Below are positions 9,291-18,800 of a stretch of 54,346 bases of DNA, one piece after another. The notes below the pieces were generated by a model that did no database searches, had not been told where the DNA came from, and saw nothing but the letters and a program-made list of their open reading frames with translations. The first letter of the stretch is position 1. Every line of letters starts with the position of its first letter. This stretch comes from an alpha proteobacterium AAP81b. GTDB lineage: Bacteria > Pseudomonadota > Alphaproteobacteria > Sphingomonadales > Sphingomonadaceae. Made by a program: the position numbers and the translations under genes. The stretch lies in NCBI GenBank assembly GCA_001295935.1, contig LJHX01000024.1:1-54346 (forward strand), written 5' to 3'.

Positions 9291-9306
9291 TGGCACGCGG
9301 CTTGCT
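9291..9306 (+). promoter_or_regulatory. Candidate sigma-54 (-24/-12) promoter
   Basis: The sequence TGGCACG-N4-TTGCT matches the RpoN consensus TGGCACG-N4-TTGCW, with GG and GC at the required spacing. It lies 57 nt upstream of the PEP-CTERM gene, giving a leader of roughly 45 nt. PEP-CTERM genes in other bacteria are known to be driven by RpoN with PrsK/PrsR-type regulators. No regulator binding site was identified. Confidence 0.65.
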
Positions 9307-9362
9307 CGGCGTGGGGCGCAAGCGCGCCCGCAATGGGCCGTTCCAACCGCCGGGAGAATGCC

Positions 9363-10175
9363 ATGCCGAATTTCCGCCGCCGGACGCCCTTCGCGATCGC
9401 CGCGCTGTTGCTGGTCGCCGCGCCCGCCACCGCTGCCACCAGCCTCGCCAACTTCACCGCCGGCGGCGCGACCAACAACATCCGCCTCGTCAACAACGGC
9501 ACCGGGTCGCCCGACAGCGCCAGCAGCGGCACCAGTGTGCGGCTCTATTCGACGACGACCGGCAGTTCCAACACGCGCGGGGTTGCGGCGGTCAATTTCA
9601 GCTTCCTGACGGCGCCGCTGTCGACCAGCATCGCCAGTCTGCCGGCGTGGTTCGAACTCGACGCCAGCGCCACCGCCACGCCGGCGACCGTCTACGCCGG
9701 CACCATCGCGCAAGCCGGGCTGGCCGGCTATTTCGTCTTCACTGCGCGCTCGGCCTTTGTGTCGGGCGGCACCAATTATGCCGCGGGCACGCAGCTGCTG
9801 CGCGCCGATTTCACCGCGGCGAGCCTGAGCGGCGCCTTCGGCGGCAGCAGCGCGACCCTGGCGAGCACCCCCGGCGGTGACGTCACCTTGGTGTCCGACC
9901 TTGCCAGCTTCGGCTTTGCCGATGGCGAGGGCTTCAGCTTCGCGCTGACCGGGCTGACCAACAGCCTGATCGCCGCCGGCAGCGGCACCGTCGGCGACCC
10001 CTATCGCGCACTGCGGTCGTTTCGCGCCATCGGCAGCGGCGAGGTCGAGGCCGATCGCACCGGCGCGGTCAGCGCGGTGCCCGAGCCCGAAACCTGGGCG
10101 TTGCTCATCGCCGGCTTTGTGATGATCGGCTATCAGCAGCGCCATCGCCGTCGGCCCAATTATGTGACGGGGTGA
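9363..10175 (+). CDS. PEP-CTERM (PEPxxWA) sorting-domain protein
   Basis: This 270-residue secreted protein has a signal peptide (residues 1 to about 25, ending ATAATS) and a Ser/Thr/Gly/Ala-rich body without a recognised enzymatic domain. The C-terminal tripartite sorting signal starts VPEPETWALLIAGF, followed by a hydrophobic helix and a basic tail QQRHRRR. This is the substrate signal for the exosortase encoded at 4655-5563. ATG 9363 is supported by a GGGAG ribosome site. A sigma-54-like promoter lies upstream, suggesting separate control from the EPS genes. The protein is probably released at the surface or into the extracellular matrix. Confidence 0.88.
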   Translation: MPNFRRRTPFAIAALLLVAAPATAATSLANFTAGGATNNIRLVNNGTGSPDSASSGTSVRLYSTTTGSSNTRGVAAVNFSFLTAPLSTSIASLPAWFELDASATATPATVYAGTIAQAGLAGYFVFTARSAFVSGGTNYAAGTQLLRADFTAASLSGAFGGSSATLASTPGGDVTLVSDLASFGFADGEGFSFALTGLTNSLIAAGSGTVGDPYRALRSFRAIGSGEVEADRTGAVSAVPEPETWALLIAGFVMIGYQQRHRRRPNYVTG

Positions 10176-10248
10176 TTCGCGGCCTGGGGCAATCCGCCGC
10201 TGCAACAGAACGCTTAACAGCAATTGAATTGCCATTGGAGCCTTGAAG

Positions 10249-10335
10249 TGGACACATTAATGCCGTAGCTGCCCCGCCTGAAACAATCTGCCACAGTCGG
10301 GCGCGGCTGCCCTCCCGGGGAAGGGGGCGGCCGCG
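10249..10335 (+). promoter_or_regulatory. Upstream region of the 3-hydroxypropionate operon: weak sigma-54-like site and leader hairpin
   Basis: The 184-nt gap before the propionyl-CoA synthase gene contains TGGACAC-N4-ATGCC at 10249-10264, which keeps the GG/GC spacing of an RpoN promoter but matches the boxes poorly. It also contains a hairpin with 10-nt arms (10302-10311 and 10326-10335, one mismatch). The gene's ribosome site (AGGGG) and ATG 10360 follow. No convincing sigma-70 promoter is visible, so the true promoter is uncertain. Confidence 0.3.
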
Positions 10336-10359
10336 TTCGCTGCAACAGGGGCTCGGGCC

Positions 10360-13300
10360 ATGACGTTACAGACACTTTCCCCACCACGTACCGCCGCTGC
10401 TGCAGCAGTTGTCGCCGACGTCAACCCGGTTGGCAACCGCGCGGCGTGGGAGGCGATGCGCGCCGCGACGATCGCCGACCCCGGCGTGTTTCATGGCGGC
10501 ATCGCCGCGCGTAATCTGCATTGGCGGGTGGAACTGCCGACCGGCGCCGCCGCTTGGTTGAGCTTCAACGGCAGCGCCTGGACTGGATGGGATGCCGATA
10601 CGCTCGAACCCGTCGTCGCCGATCTGCCGGCGGGTTTCGTGCCCTGGGATCGTGCCTTCAACCCCGACGACGCGCCGCACTTCCGCTGGTTCGAAGGCGG
10701 CCGCACGAATTGCTGCTTCAACGAGCAGGACCGCCATGTGCTCGCCGGCGGCGGTGCCGAGATTGCGGTGATCTTCGAAGGCGACCGCTGGGACTTGGCC
10801 GCCGACAATGGCCGCGGCGCGCCCGTTGATTGCGTGCATGTCACGCGGCGGCAGTTGCTGCTCGAAACCGCGAAATGCGCCGTGGCGCTGCAGCGCCTCG
10901 GCCTCAAGGCCGGCGACCGCATCGCCATCAACATGCCCAATGTGCTGGGCCAGCTCTTTTGGACCGAAGCCGCCAAGCGCATCGGCGTGCTCTACACGCC
11001 GGTGTTCGGCGGTTTCTCCGACAAGACGCTGTCGGACCGCATCCATGACGCCGGTGCGCGCGTCGTCATCACCGCCGATGGCGGCTATCGCATGGCGCAG
11101 GTCTCGGCGTTCAAGACCGCTTATACCGACCCGGCGCTCGACAATTATGTGCCGGTGAGCGTCGCGCTCGACCTGCTGCGCGAGCGCGTCGGTGGTGCCG
11201 ACCTGGGCCTTGCCGCCGATATCGCGGCGCAGATCGCCGATACCGTTACCGAGACCTTGAAGGGCGAAGTCACCGTCGAGCGCGGCGACGTCATGCGCGG
11301 CGTCGGCCGCGCGCTCGCCGATCTCGGCAAGGCCGGCACGGTCGATGCGGGCCTTGCCGCGCGCATCCGTATCGCCGTCGCCGAAGCGCTGGTCGCGACG
11401 CCGCCGCGCGTCGAGGCGGTGATCGTCGTCGCCCATGCCCATCTGCCCGATATCGTCTGGCGCGATCGCGACGTCTGGAGCCATGAACTGACCGACGCGG
11501 CGCTGGTCGAAATCCTCGCCGCCGCCGGGCTGGCGTCCGAAGCCGAACTCCTCGCCCTCGACGACCAGGCGTTTGTCCGCGCGCTGTGGCACGCCGCGCC
11601 GCCGCTCGCCGTCGATGCCGAATTCCCGATGTTCTTCATCTATACCTCGGGGTCGACCGGCAAGCCCAAGGGCGTCGTCCATGTCCATGGCGGGTACGCC
11701 GCGGGCATCATGGAAACGATGAAGATCGCCTTCGACGCCCGCCCCGGCGACACCCTCTATGTCGTCGCCGATCCGGGCTGGATCACCGGCCAGAGCTACA
11801 TGATCGCCGCGCCCCTGCTGTGCCGGGTGACGACCCTGATCGGCGAAGGCGCGCCGGTCTTCCCGCACGCCGGGCGCTTCGCGGCGATGATCGAGCGCCA
11901 CAATGTGACGATCTTCAAGGCCGGCGTCACCTTCCTCAAATCGGTAATGAGCGACCCGCAGAATTTGAAGGACATCGAGGTCTATGACCTGTCGCGCCTC
12001 CGCGTCGCGACCTTCTGCGCCGAACCCTGCTCGCCGTCGGTGCAGGCCTTCGGCATGGAACATGTGACGCCCTGGTACATCAACAGCTATTGGGCGACCG
12101 AGCATGGCGGCATCGCCTGGACGCATTTCTACGGCAATGGCGACTTCCCCTTGGCCGCCGACGCGCGCACCTTCCCGCTGCCGTGGATCCTCGGCGACGT
12201 CTGGGTTGAGGACGCCGAAGGGCAGGGCGGGGCGGTCGCGCCGCTCGCCCGTAGCGCCACGGATGGCGTGAATTGGCGCCGCGCCGAAGAGGGCGAGAAG
12301 GGCGAGATCGTCATCGCCGCGCCCTATCCTTATCTCGCCCGCACCGTCTGGGGCGACGCCGGCAATTTTGCCGTCGCCGACGGCAAGGTCGTCGGCGGCT
12401 GGAAGGGCGATTCGGGCCGCTGGGCGAGCGGTTACTGGCACCGCTGGCAGGGCGTCTGGGCCTATACCCAGGGCGATTTCGCCGTCCGCCACGCCGACGA
12501 AGGTTTCTCGCTGCACGGCCGCTCGGACGACGTCATCAACGTTTCGGGCCATCGCATGGGCACCGAGGAAATCGAGGGCGCCATCCTGCGCGACAAGCAG
12601 CTCGATCCCGATTCGCCGGTGGGCAACGTGCTGGTCGTCGGCGCGCCGCACCGCGAAAAGGGGCTGACGCCTATTGCCTTTGTCACCGCGGCCCCCGGGC
12701 AGACGCTGACGCGCGACGATTTCCGCCGGCTGTCGGACCTCGTCCGCCAGGAAAAGGGCGCCGTCGCGGTGCCCGGCGACTTCATCCAGGTCAGCCAGTT
12801 CCCCGAGACGCGCTCGGGCAAATATATGCGCCGCATGGTCCGCGCGCTCGTCGAAGGCGGCGAACTCGGCGATGTCACCACCTTGCGCAACCCCGAAAGC
12901 CTCGACGAGATCCGCGCGGCGATCGGCCAGTGGCAGAAGAAGCAGCAGCTTTCCGAGGACCAGCAGATCTTCGACCGCTACCGCTATTTCCGCATTCAAT
13001 ACAATGATGTGGCGCCGGGCAAGAAGGTGGCGACGGTGTTCGTCACCAACCCGCCGGTCAACGCGCTCAACGAACGCGCCATCGACGAGCTGGTCATCGT
13101 CGTCGAGCATCTGTCGCGGCGCGACGATGTCGTCGCGGTGGTCTTCACCGGCGACGGCACCGCGAGCTTCGTCGCCGGCGCCGACATCCGCCAGTTCCTC
13201 GATGAAATCCACACCATCGAGGAAGCGCGCGTCCTCCCCGCCAACGCCCAGCTTGCCTTCGGCAAGATCGAGGCGATGAACAAGCCGTGTGTCGCGGCGA

Positions 13301-15867
13301 TCCAGGGCGTCGCGCTCGGCGGCGGCATGGAATTCGCGCTCGCCTGCCATTGGCGCGTGGCCGAGGCGCATGCGCGCTTCGGCCAGCCCGAAATCCGCCT
13401 GCGGCTGCTGCCCGGCTATGGCGGCACCCAGCGACTGCCGCGGCTGCTCGCCGACAAGCATGGCCCCGACGGCCTGCTCCACGCGCTCGACCTCATCCTC
13501 GGCGGCCGCAGCATCGATGGCGAGGCGGCGGTCGGCATCGGCCTCGTCGAGACGCTGGCGAGCGGTAGCGACGATGCGCTCAGCCTCGCCCATGCCGCGG
13601 TTCGCGAATTCGTCCGCCATGGCGAAACCAGCGCGCTCGGCCGCACCTGGGCGGCGCGGCGCAAGGCGGCCAAGCAGGAATGGCAGGCCGCCAGCCATAT
13701 CGACCTCGATGCAGCACTCGCCGACGACTTCGTCCAGCGCATGCTGCGCCAGCTCGATTGGGCCGGGCGTGGCCCCGCCGGCGCGCGCGCCATCGACGCG
13801 ATCCGCACCGGCTGGACGCAGGGCATGGCCGCCGGCCTCGCCCGCGAAGCCGAGCTGTTCGCCGAAGCGGTGATCGATCCCCAGGGCGGCAAGACCGGCA
13901 TCCGCCTGTTCATGGACAAGAAGGCGCCGCCGCTGCCGGTGCGCCGCGACGGCGTCTATATCGACAGCGAGCATGCGGCGCGCGGCGAGCGACTGGAGGC
14001 CGCCGGCGACCTGCTGCCGGTCGGCGCGCCCTTCTTCCCCGGCGTCTCGGCGATCCCCGGCCATCAATATGCTTTCGGCATCGCCCGCGACGCCGAGACG
14101 GGCGCGCCCCGCTTCGGCCAGCCGGCGGCGCATGAGAAGGAACTCATCGTCCCCGTGCCGACGCCGGAGCCCAATGAGGCTTTGGTCTATCTCCTCACTT
14201 CGGAGGTCAATTTCAACGACATCTGGGCGCTGACCGGCATTCCGGTATCGCCCTTCGACGGCCATGAGGAAGACGTCCAGGTGACGGGCTCGGGCGGCCT
14301 CGCCCTCGTCGCGGCGCTCGGCAGCGAAGTCCGCGGCGAAGGCCGCCTCAAGGTCGGCGACATGGTCGCGGTCTATTCGGGCACGTCCGACCTGCTGTCG
14401 CCGATGGCCGGGCGCGATCCGATGTACGCCGATTTCGCCATCCAGGGCTATGAGACCAAGACCGGCAGCCACGCTCAATTCCTGACGGTCCAAGCGCCGC
14501 AGCTGCACGCCGTCCCGGGCGACCTGACGCTCGAACAGGCGGGCAGCTATATCCTCAACCTCGGCACCATCGTCCGCTGCCTGTTCACCACCCTCGAAAT
14601 CGTCGGCGGCAAGACGATCTTCATCGAAGGCTCGGCGACCGGCACCGGCCTTGACGCGCTCAAGACCGCCAAGGCGAGCGGCCTCGCGGTCACCGGCCTC
14701 GTCTCGTCGCCGGCGCGCGCGGCGTTCGTCGCCACCAAGGGCGCTGTCGGCGCGCTCGATCGCACCGATCCGCGCTTCGCCGCGCTGTTCACCGCCGTAC
14801 CCGACGGCGACCCCGCCGCCTGGGCGGCATGGGAGAAGGCCGGCGGGCCGCTGCTCGACGAATACCGCCGCCTCAACGGCGGCAAGCTCGCCGATTACGC
14901 CGTCAGCCACGCCGGCGAAACCGCCTTCCCGCGCAGCTTCCAGCTGCTCGCCGACGGCGGCAAGCTTGCCTTCTACGGCGCGTCGTCGGGCTATCACCTC
15001 AGCTTCATGGGCAAGGCCGGTTCGGCGACGCCCGAGGCGATGCTCGCTCGCGCCGGCGCGCGCGGCGGCGAGGCGGTGCTGATCTTCTACGGCCCGCACA
15101 GCCGCGACCTCGCCGACCCGATGGGCCTCGAGATGATCGAAGCCGCCCGCGCGATCGGCGCGCGAACGGTGGTGGTCACGACGACCGACGGCCAGCGCGA
15201 GTTCATCCTCAGCCTCGGTTTCGAGGATGCCGTTGCCGGGGTGGTGTCCCTCGAAGCGATCAAGCGCCGCGAGGGCGGCAATTTCGATTGGCCCGACACC
15301 ATGCCGCGCCTGCCGGTCGCCCGCGACGACATCGAGCGCTTTCGCGATGCCGTCCGCGACTTCCAGGACAAGACGCTCAAGCCCTTCGGCAACGCCATCG
15401 GCAAGCTGCTGCGCAGCCCCGACAACCCGCGCGGCAACCCCGACATCGTGCTGGAACGCGCGGGGCAAGACACGCTCGGCGTCACCACGGCACTGGTGAA
15501 GCCCTTCACCGGGCGCATCGTCTATGCCGAGGACATGACCGGCCGGCGCTACAATTTCTACGCGCCGCAGGTGTGGACGCGCCAGCGCCGCATCGTGATG
15601 CCGAGTGCCGAAATCCGCGGCACCCACCTGTGCAACGCGTACGAAGTCACCCGCATGAACGACATGGTCGCGGCCGGGCTGCTCGACGTGACCGAGCCGA
15701 CGATGGTGCCCTGGGAAGGGCTGCCCGAGGCGCACCAGGCGATGTGGGACAACCGACACTCGGGCGCAACGTACGTCGTCAACCACGCGCTGCCGGCGCC
15801 GGGCCTGCGCAGCAAGGACGAACTTTTCGAAGCCTGGGCGGCACAGACCGCCAAGACGGAAGCCTGA
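10360..15867 (+). CDS. pcs: Propionyl-CoA synthase, trifunctional (3-hydroxypropionate to propionyl-CoA)
   Basis: At 1835 residues this matches the size and domain order of Chloroflexus propionyl-CoA synthase (about 1,820). Domain 1 (about 1-875) is an AMP-forming acyl-CoA synthetase with the P-loop YTSGSTGKPKGV (near 428-439), SGHRMGTEEIE, and the C-terminal lysine motif TRSGKYMRR. Its insert at about 260-410 is typical of this enzyme. Domain 2 (about 885-1200) is an enoyl-CoA hydratase with GVALGGGMEFALAC and GQPEIRLRLLPGYGGTQRLPR. Domain 3 (about 1265-1835) is an NADPH-dependent medium-chain reductase with NFNDIWALTG and a GSATGTG nucleotide loop. The reactions are ligation of 3-hydroxypropionate to CoA, dehydration to acryloyl-CoA and reduction to propionyl-CoA, with the intermediate kept inside the enzyme. 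It is the first gene of a two-gene operon, 3 nt before mcr. Confidence 0.95.
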   Translation: MTLQTLSPPRTAAAAAVVADVNPVGNRAAWEAMRAATIADPGVFHGGIAARNLHWRVELPTGAAAWLSFNGSAWTGWDADTLEPVVADLPAGFVPWDRAFNPDDAPHFRWFEGGRTNCCFNEQDRHVLAGGGAEIAVIFEGDRWDLAADNGRGAPVDCVHVTRRQLLLETAKCAVALQRLGLKAGDRIAINMPNVLGQLFWTEAAKRIGVLYTPVFGGFSDKTLSDRIHDAGARVVITADGGYRMAQVSAFKTAYTDPALDNYVPVSVALDLLRERVGGADLGLAADIAAQIADTVTETLKGEVTVERGDVMRGVGRALADLGKAGTVDAGLAARIRIAVAEALVATPPRVEAVIVVAHAHLPDIVWRDRDVWSHELTDAALVEILAAAGLASEAELLALDDQAFVRALWHAAPPLAVDAEFPMFFIYTSGSTGKPKGVVHVHGGYAAGIMETMKIAFDARPGDTLYVVADPGWITGQSYMIAAPLLCRVTTLIGEGAPVFPHAGRFAAMIERHNVTIFKAGVTFLKSVMSDPQNLKDIEVYDLSRLRVATFCAEPCSPSVQAFGMEHVTPWYINSYWATEHGGIAWTHFYGNGDFPLAADARTFPLPWILGDVWVEDAEGQGGAVAPLARSATDGVNWRRAEEGEKGEIVIAAPYPYLARTVWGDAGNFAVADGKVVGGWKGDSGRWASGYWHRWQGVWAYTQGDFAVRHADEGFSLHGRSDDVINVSGHRMGTEEIEGAILRDKQLDPDSPVGNVLVVGAPHREKGLTPIAFVTAAPGQTLTRDDFRRLSDLVRQEKGAVAVPGDFIQVSQFPETRSGKYMRRMVRALVEGGELGDVTTLRNPESLDEIRAAIGQWQKKQQLSEDQQIFDRYRYFRIQYNDVAPGKKVATVFVTNPPVNALNERAIDELVIVVEHLSRRDDVVAVVFTGDGTASFVAGADIRQFLDEIHTIEEARVLPANAQLAFGKIEAMNKPCVAAIQGVALGGGMEFALACHWRVAEAHARFGQPEIRLRLLPGYGGTQRLPRLLADKHGPDGLLHALDLILGGRSIDGEAAVGIGLVETLASGSDDALSLAHAAVREFVRHGETSALGRTWAARRKAAKQEWQAASHIDLDAALADDFVQRMLRQLDWAGRGPAGARAIDAIRTGWTQGMAAGLAREAELFAEAVIDPQGGKTGIRLFMDKKAPPLPVRRDGVYIDSEHAARGERLEAAGDLLPVGAPFFPGVSAIPGHQYAFGIARDAETGAPRFGQPAAHEKELIVPVPTPEPNEALVYLLTSEVNFNDIWALTGIPVSPFDGHEEDVQVTGSGGLALVAALGSEVRGEGRLKVGDMVAVYSGTSDLLSPMAGRDPMYADFAIQGYETKTGSHAQFLTVQAPQLHAVPGDLTLEQAGSYILNLGTIVRCLFTTLEIVGGKTIFIEGSATGTGLDALKTAKASGLAVTGLVSSPARAAFVATKGAVGALDRTDPRFAALFTAVPDGDPAAWAAWEKAGGPLLDEYRRLNGGKLADYAVSHAGETAFPRSFQLLADGGKLAFYGASSGYHLSFMGKAGSATPEAMLARAGARGGEAVLIFYGPHSRDLADPMGLEMIEAARAIGARTVVVTTTDGQREFILSLGFEDAVAGVVSLEAIKRREGGNFDWPDTMPRLPVARDDIERFRDAVRDFQDKTLKPFGNAIGKLLRSPDNPRGNPDIVLERAGQDTLGVTTALVKPFTGRIVYAEDMTGRRYNFYAPQVWTRQRRIVMPSAEIRGTHLCNAYEVTRMNDMVAAGLLDVTEPTMVPWEGLPEAHQAMWDNRHSGATYVVNHALPAPGLRSKDELFEAWAAQTAKTEA

Positions 15868-15870
15868 ACC

Positions 15871-18800
15871 ATGGCCGACACCGAAACGCCCACCCCGCTC
15901 ATGCCGAGCGAAGTCGAGGCACGCCCCCCGACCGGGCGGTTGGCCGGCAAGGTCGCCCTCGTCACCGGTGCCGCCGGCAACCTCGGCCAGTCGATCGTCC
16001 GCCGCTATCTCGCCGAAGGCGCGACGGTGGTGCTCTCGGGCCGCGACCGCGCCCGCACCGAGGCCGCCATGGCCGAAGCCCTTGCCGATACCGGCATGCC
16101 GGCGGCCCGCGCCTCGGTCGTCGTCATCGATGGCGCCGATGCCGAATCCGCGCGCGCTGGTGTCGCCGAAGCCGTCGCCCGCCACGGCCGCATCGACGTC
16201 CTCGTCAACAACGCCGGCTCGGCGGGGCCGAAGCAGCCGCTCGACCAGCTGCCGCTCTCCGCCGAGGACCTCGCGGCGCTGGGCGGCGCCGACAGCGAAA
16301 CCGTCGGCGATGCCGCGCGCAATATCATGGTCGTCGCCTGGAACATGGTCCGCGCCGCCGCCGACGCCATGGGCGAAGGCGGCGCGATCATCAACGTCTC
16401 GACGATCTTCAGCCGCACGCAATATTACGCCCGTGCCGCCTACACGGTGCCCAAGGCGGCGCTCAACGCGCTCTCGCAGGAACTCGCCCGCGAACTCGGC
16501 CCGCGCGGCATCCGCGTCAACCTGCTCTTCCCCGGCCCGATCGCCAGCGAGCGCATCCGCAGCGTCTTCGCCACCATGGACGCCCGCCGCGGCGACGCCC
16601 CCGGCGCCACCGCCGAGCATTTCTTCAACCTGATGGCACTTGAGCGCGCCGTCGATGGCGCGCCGCGCGCCAAGACCTTCCCGACGCCCGCCGACATCGC
16701 CAACACCTGCGTCTTCCTCGGCTCCGACGAATCCGCCGCCTTCGCCGGCCACCCCTTCGAAGTCACCCATGGCATGGCAGTGCCGAGCGAAAGCGCCTCG
16801 ACCTTCCTGACCCGCCCGACGATGCGCGCCATCGATGGCGAGGGCCTCGGTGTGCTGGTCAGCGCCGGGTCCCAGGTCGACGAGGCCATCGCTTTCGCGC
16901 GCGTCCAGGTCGATGCCGGCGCCGCGGTGCTGCTCGGTTTCCATGCCGCCGCCGCCGCCGAAACCGCCGCCGAGCAATTGGGCGACACGCCGGGCATCAC
17001 CGTCGCGCATTTCCCGCGCCACGATCATGTCGCGATGGACGCGGTGCTCGCCGACTTCACCGCCGCGCACTGCCCGATCACCGGCGCGCTGGTCCTGCCA
17101 ACCCGCCCGGCGGGCTATTTCACCGGCAGCCTCGCCGCCGCGGGCGACGCCGAGGTCGAGCGCTTCGTCGACGACGAGCTCGAAGCCAATATCGCCGTCG
17201 CGCGCACCCTCAGCCGCTATTGGCAGCAGCAGCCGGCGCTGCTCCACGATCCGCGCTTCGCCTTTGTCTCGAACGGCGACGATGGCGCTGGGAACATCTA
17301 CGCCAACGTCCTGCGCGCCGCGCTCGAGGAGCTGATCCGCATCTGGCGCGACGAAAGCGCCGTCGATCACGGCCACGCCCGCCGCGCCCGCGCCGAATGG
17401 GGCAACCAGATCGTTCGCTACGCCAACACCGAAAGCGAGGGCCTCAGCTTCGCCGCCGGCCAGGCGGCGCGCATTCTGCTGGAAGAACGCAAGGTCGAGC
17501 CGATCAACCTCTACCTCCCCGCGTCGATCGCCGAAGCGACCGGCGCTCGGAAAGCGATGGTCGGCACCGCCGAGAACATCACCGGGCTGCACCTCGGCAA
17601 GGTCGCGCTGATCACCGGCGGTTCGGCGGGCATCGGCGGCCAGGTGGCGCGGCTGCTCGCCTTGGCGGGCGCGCGCGTCATGATGGTGGCGCGCCGTGAA
17701 AGCGAGCTGGCGGCAGCGCGCGAGCGCATCGTCGGCGAGTTGGAAGACATTGGCTTCTCCGGCGTCGAACGTCGCGTCCGCACGCTCGCCGATGTCGATG
17801 TCGCCGATCTGGGCTCGCTGCAGCGCGCCGTCGACGCGACGATCGCCGCCTTCGGCCGCATCGACTATCTCATCAACAATGCCGGCATCTCGGGCGCCGA
17901 GGAAATGGCGGTCGACATGGAGGTGGCCGCCTGGCGCCGCACCCAGGCCGCCAACCTCACCAGCAATTTCGCGCTGATGGCGATGGTGGTGCCGTGCATG
18001 AAGGCGCAGGGCTCAGGCTATATCCTCAACGTTTCGAGCTATTTCGGTGGGGAAAAGTATCTCGCCGTCAGCTACCCCAACCGCACCGATTATGCCGTTT
18101 CGAAGTCGGGCCAGCGCGCCATGGCCGAAAGCATGGCGCGGCTGCTCGGCCCCGAAATCCAGATCAACGCCATTGCGCCGGGCCCGGTCGACGGCGACCG
18201 CCTCGCCGGCCTCGGCGGCAAGCCCGGGCTGTTCGAACGCCGCGGCCGGCTGATCCTCGAGAACAAGCGCCTCAACGCCGTCCATGCCGCCACCATCAAG
18301 GCGATCCGCCGCGGCGACGACGTCGCGGCGATCCTCGGCCGGCTGGCGCGCAACGACACCGTGCAGCTGAGCCACGACAAGGCGACCCCCGCCGAAATCC
18401 GCGAGCTCGCGCTCGCCTGCGCCCGCGATGGCGACGAGACCTGTACCTGGGACCGCTATCTGCTGACGCCGCCGCTCGCCGCCAAGCTGCTTCGCCGGCT
18501 CGGGCAGGGCGGCTGGCTGCACGGCACCGCCTGGGCGGCGCGCGCCGAAAGCGCCGCCGACGACTGGCTGCTGCGCGTGCCGCCCGACGATCGCCCCTGG
18601 CTGCCGGCGGCGCAGATCGCCCGCGAGGCGGCGAAAGTCCGCTCGGGCGTTTCGACCCAGCTCCACCTCGGCAAGATGCCGACCGAAACCGAAGTCGCCC
18701 AGGCGACGGTGTTCTTCTTGGCCGACCGCGCCGTCTCAGGCGAAACCTTCATGCCGTCGGGCGGCCTCAACGTCGAACGCTCGACGACCGAGCGCGAGCT

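Noticed and set aside
10366-17592. A 2408-codon open frame on the minus strand opposite pcs and mcr
   Set aside because: It is a shadow of the plus-strand genes caused by strong GC bias at third codon positions; the translation is low in recognisable domains and the plus strand holds clear enzymes.
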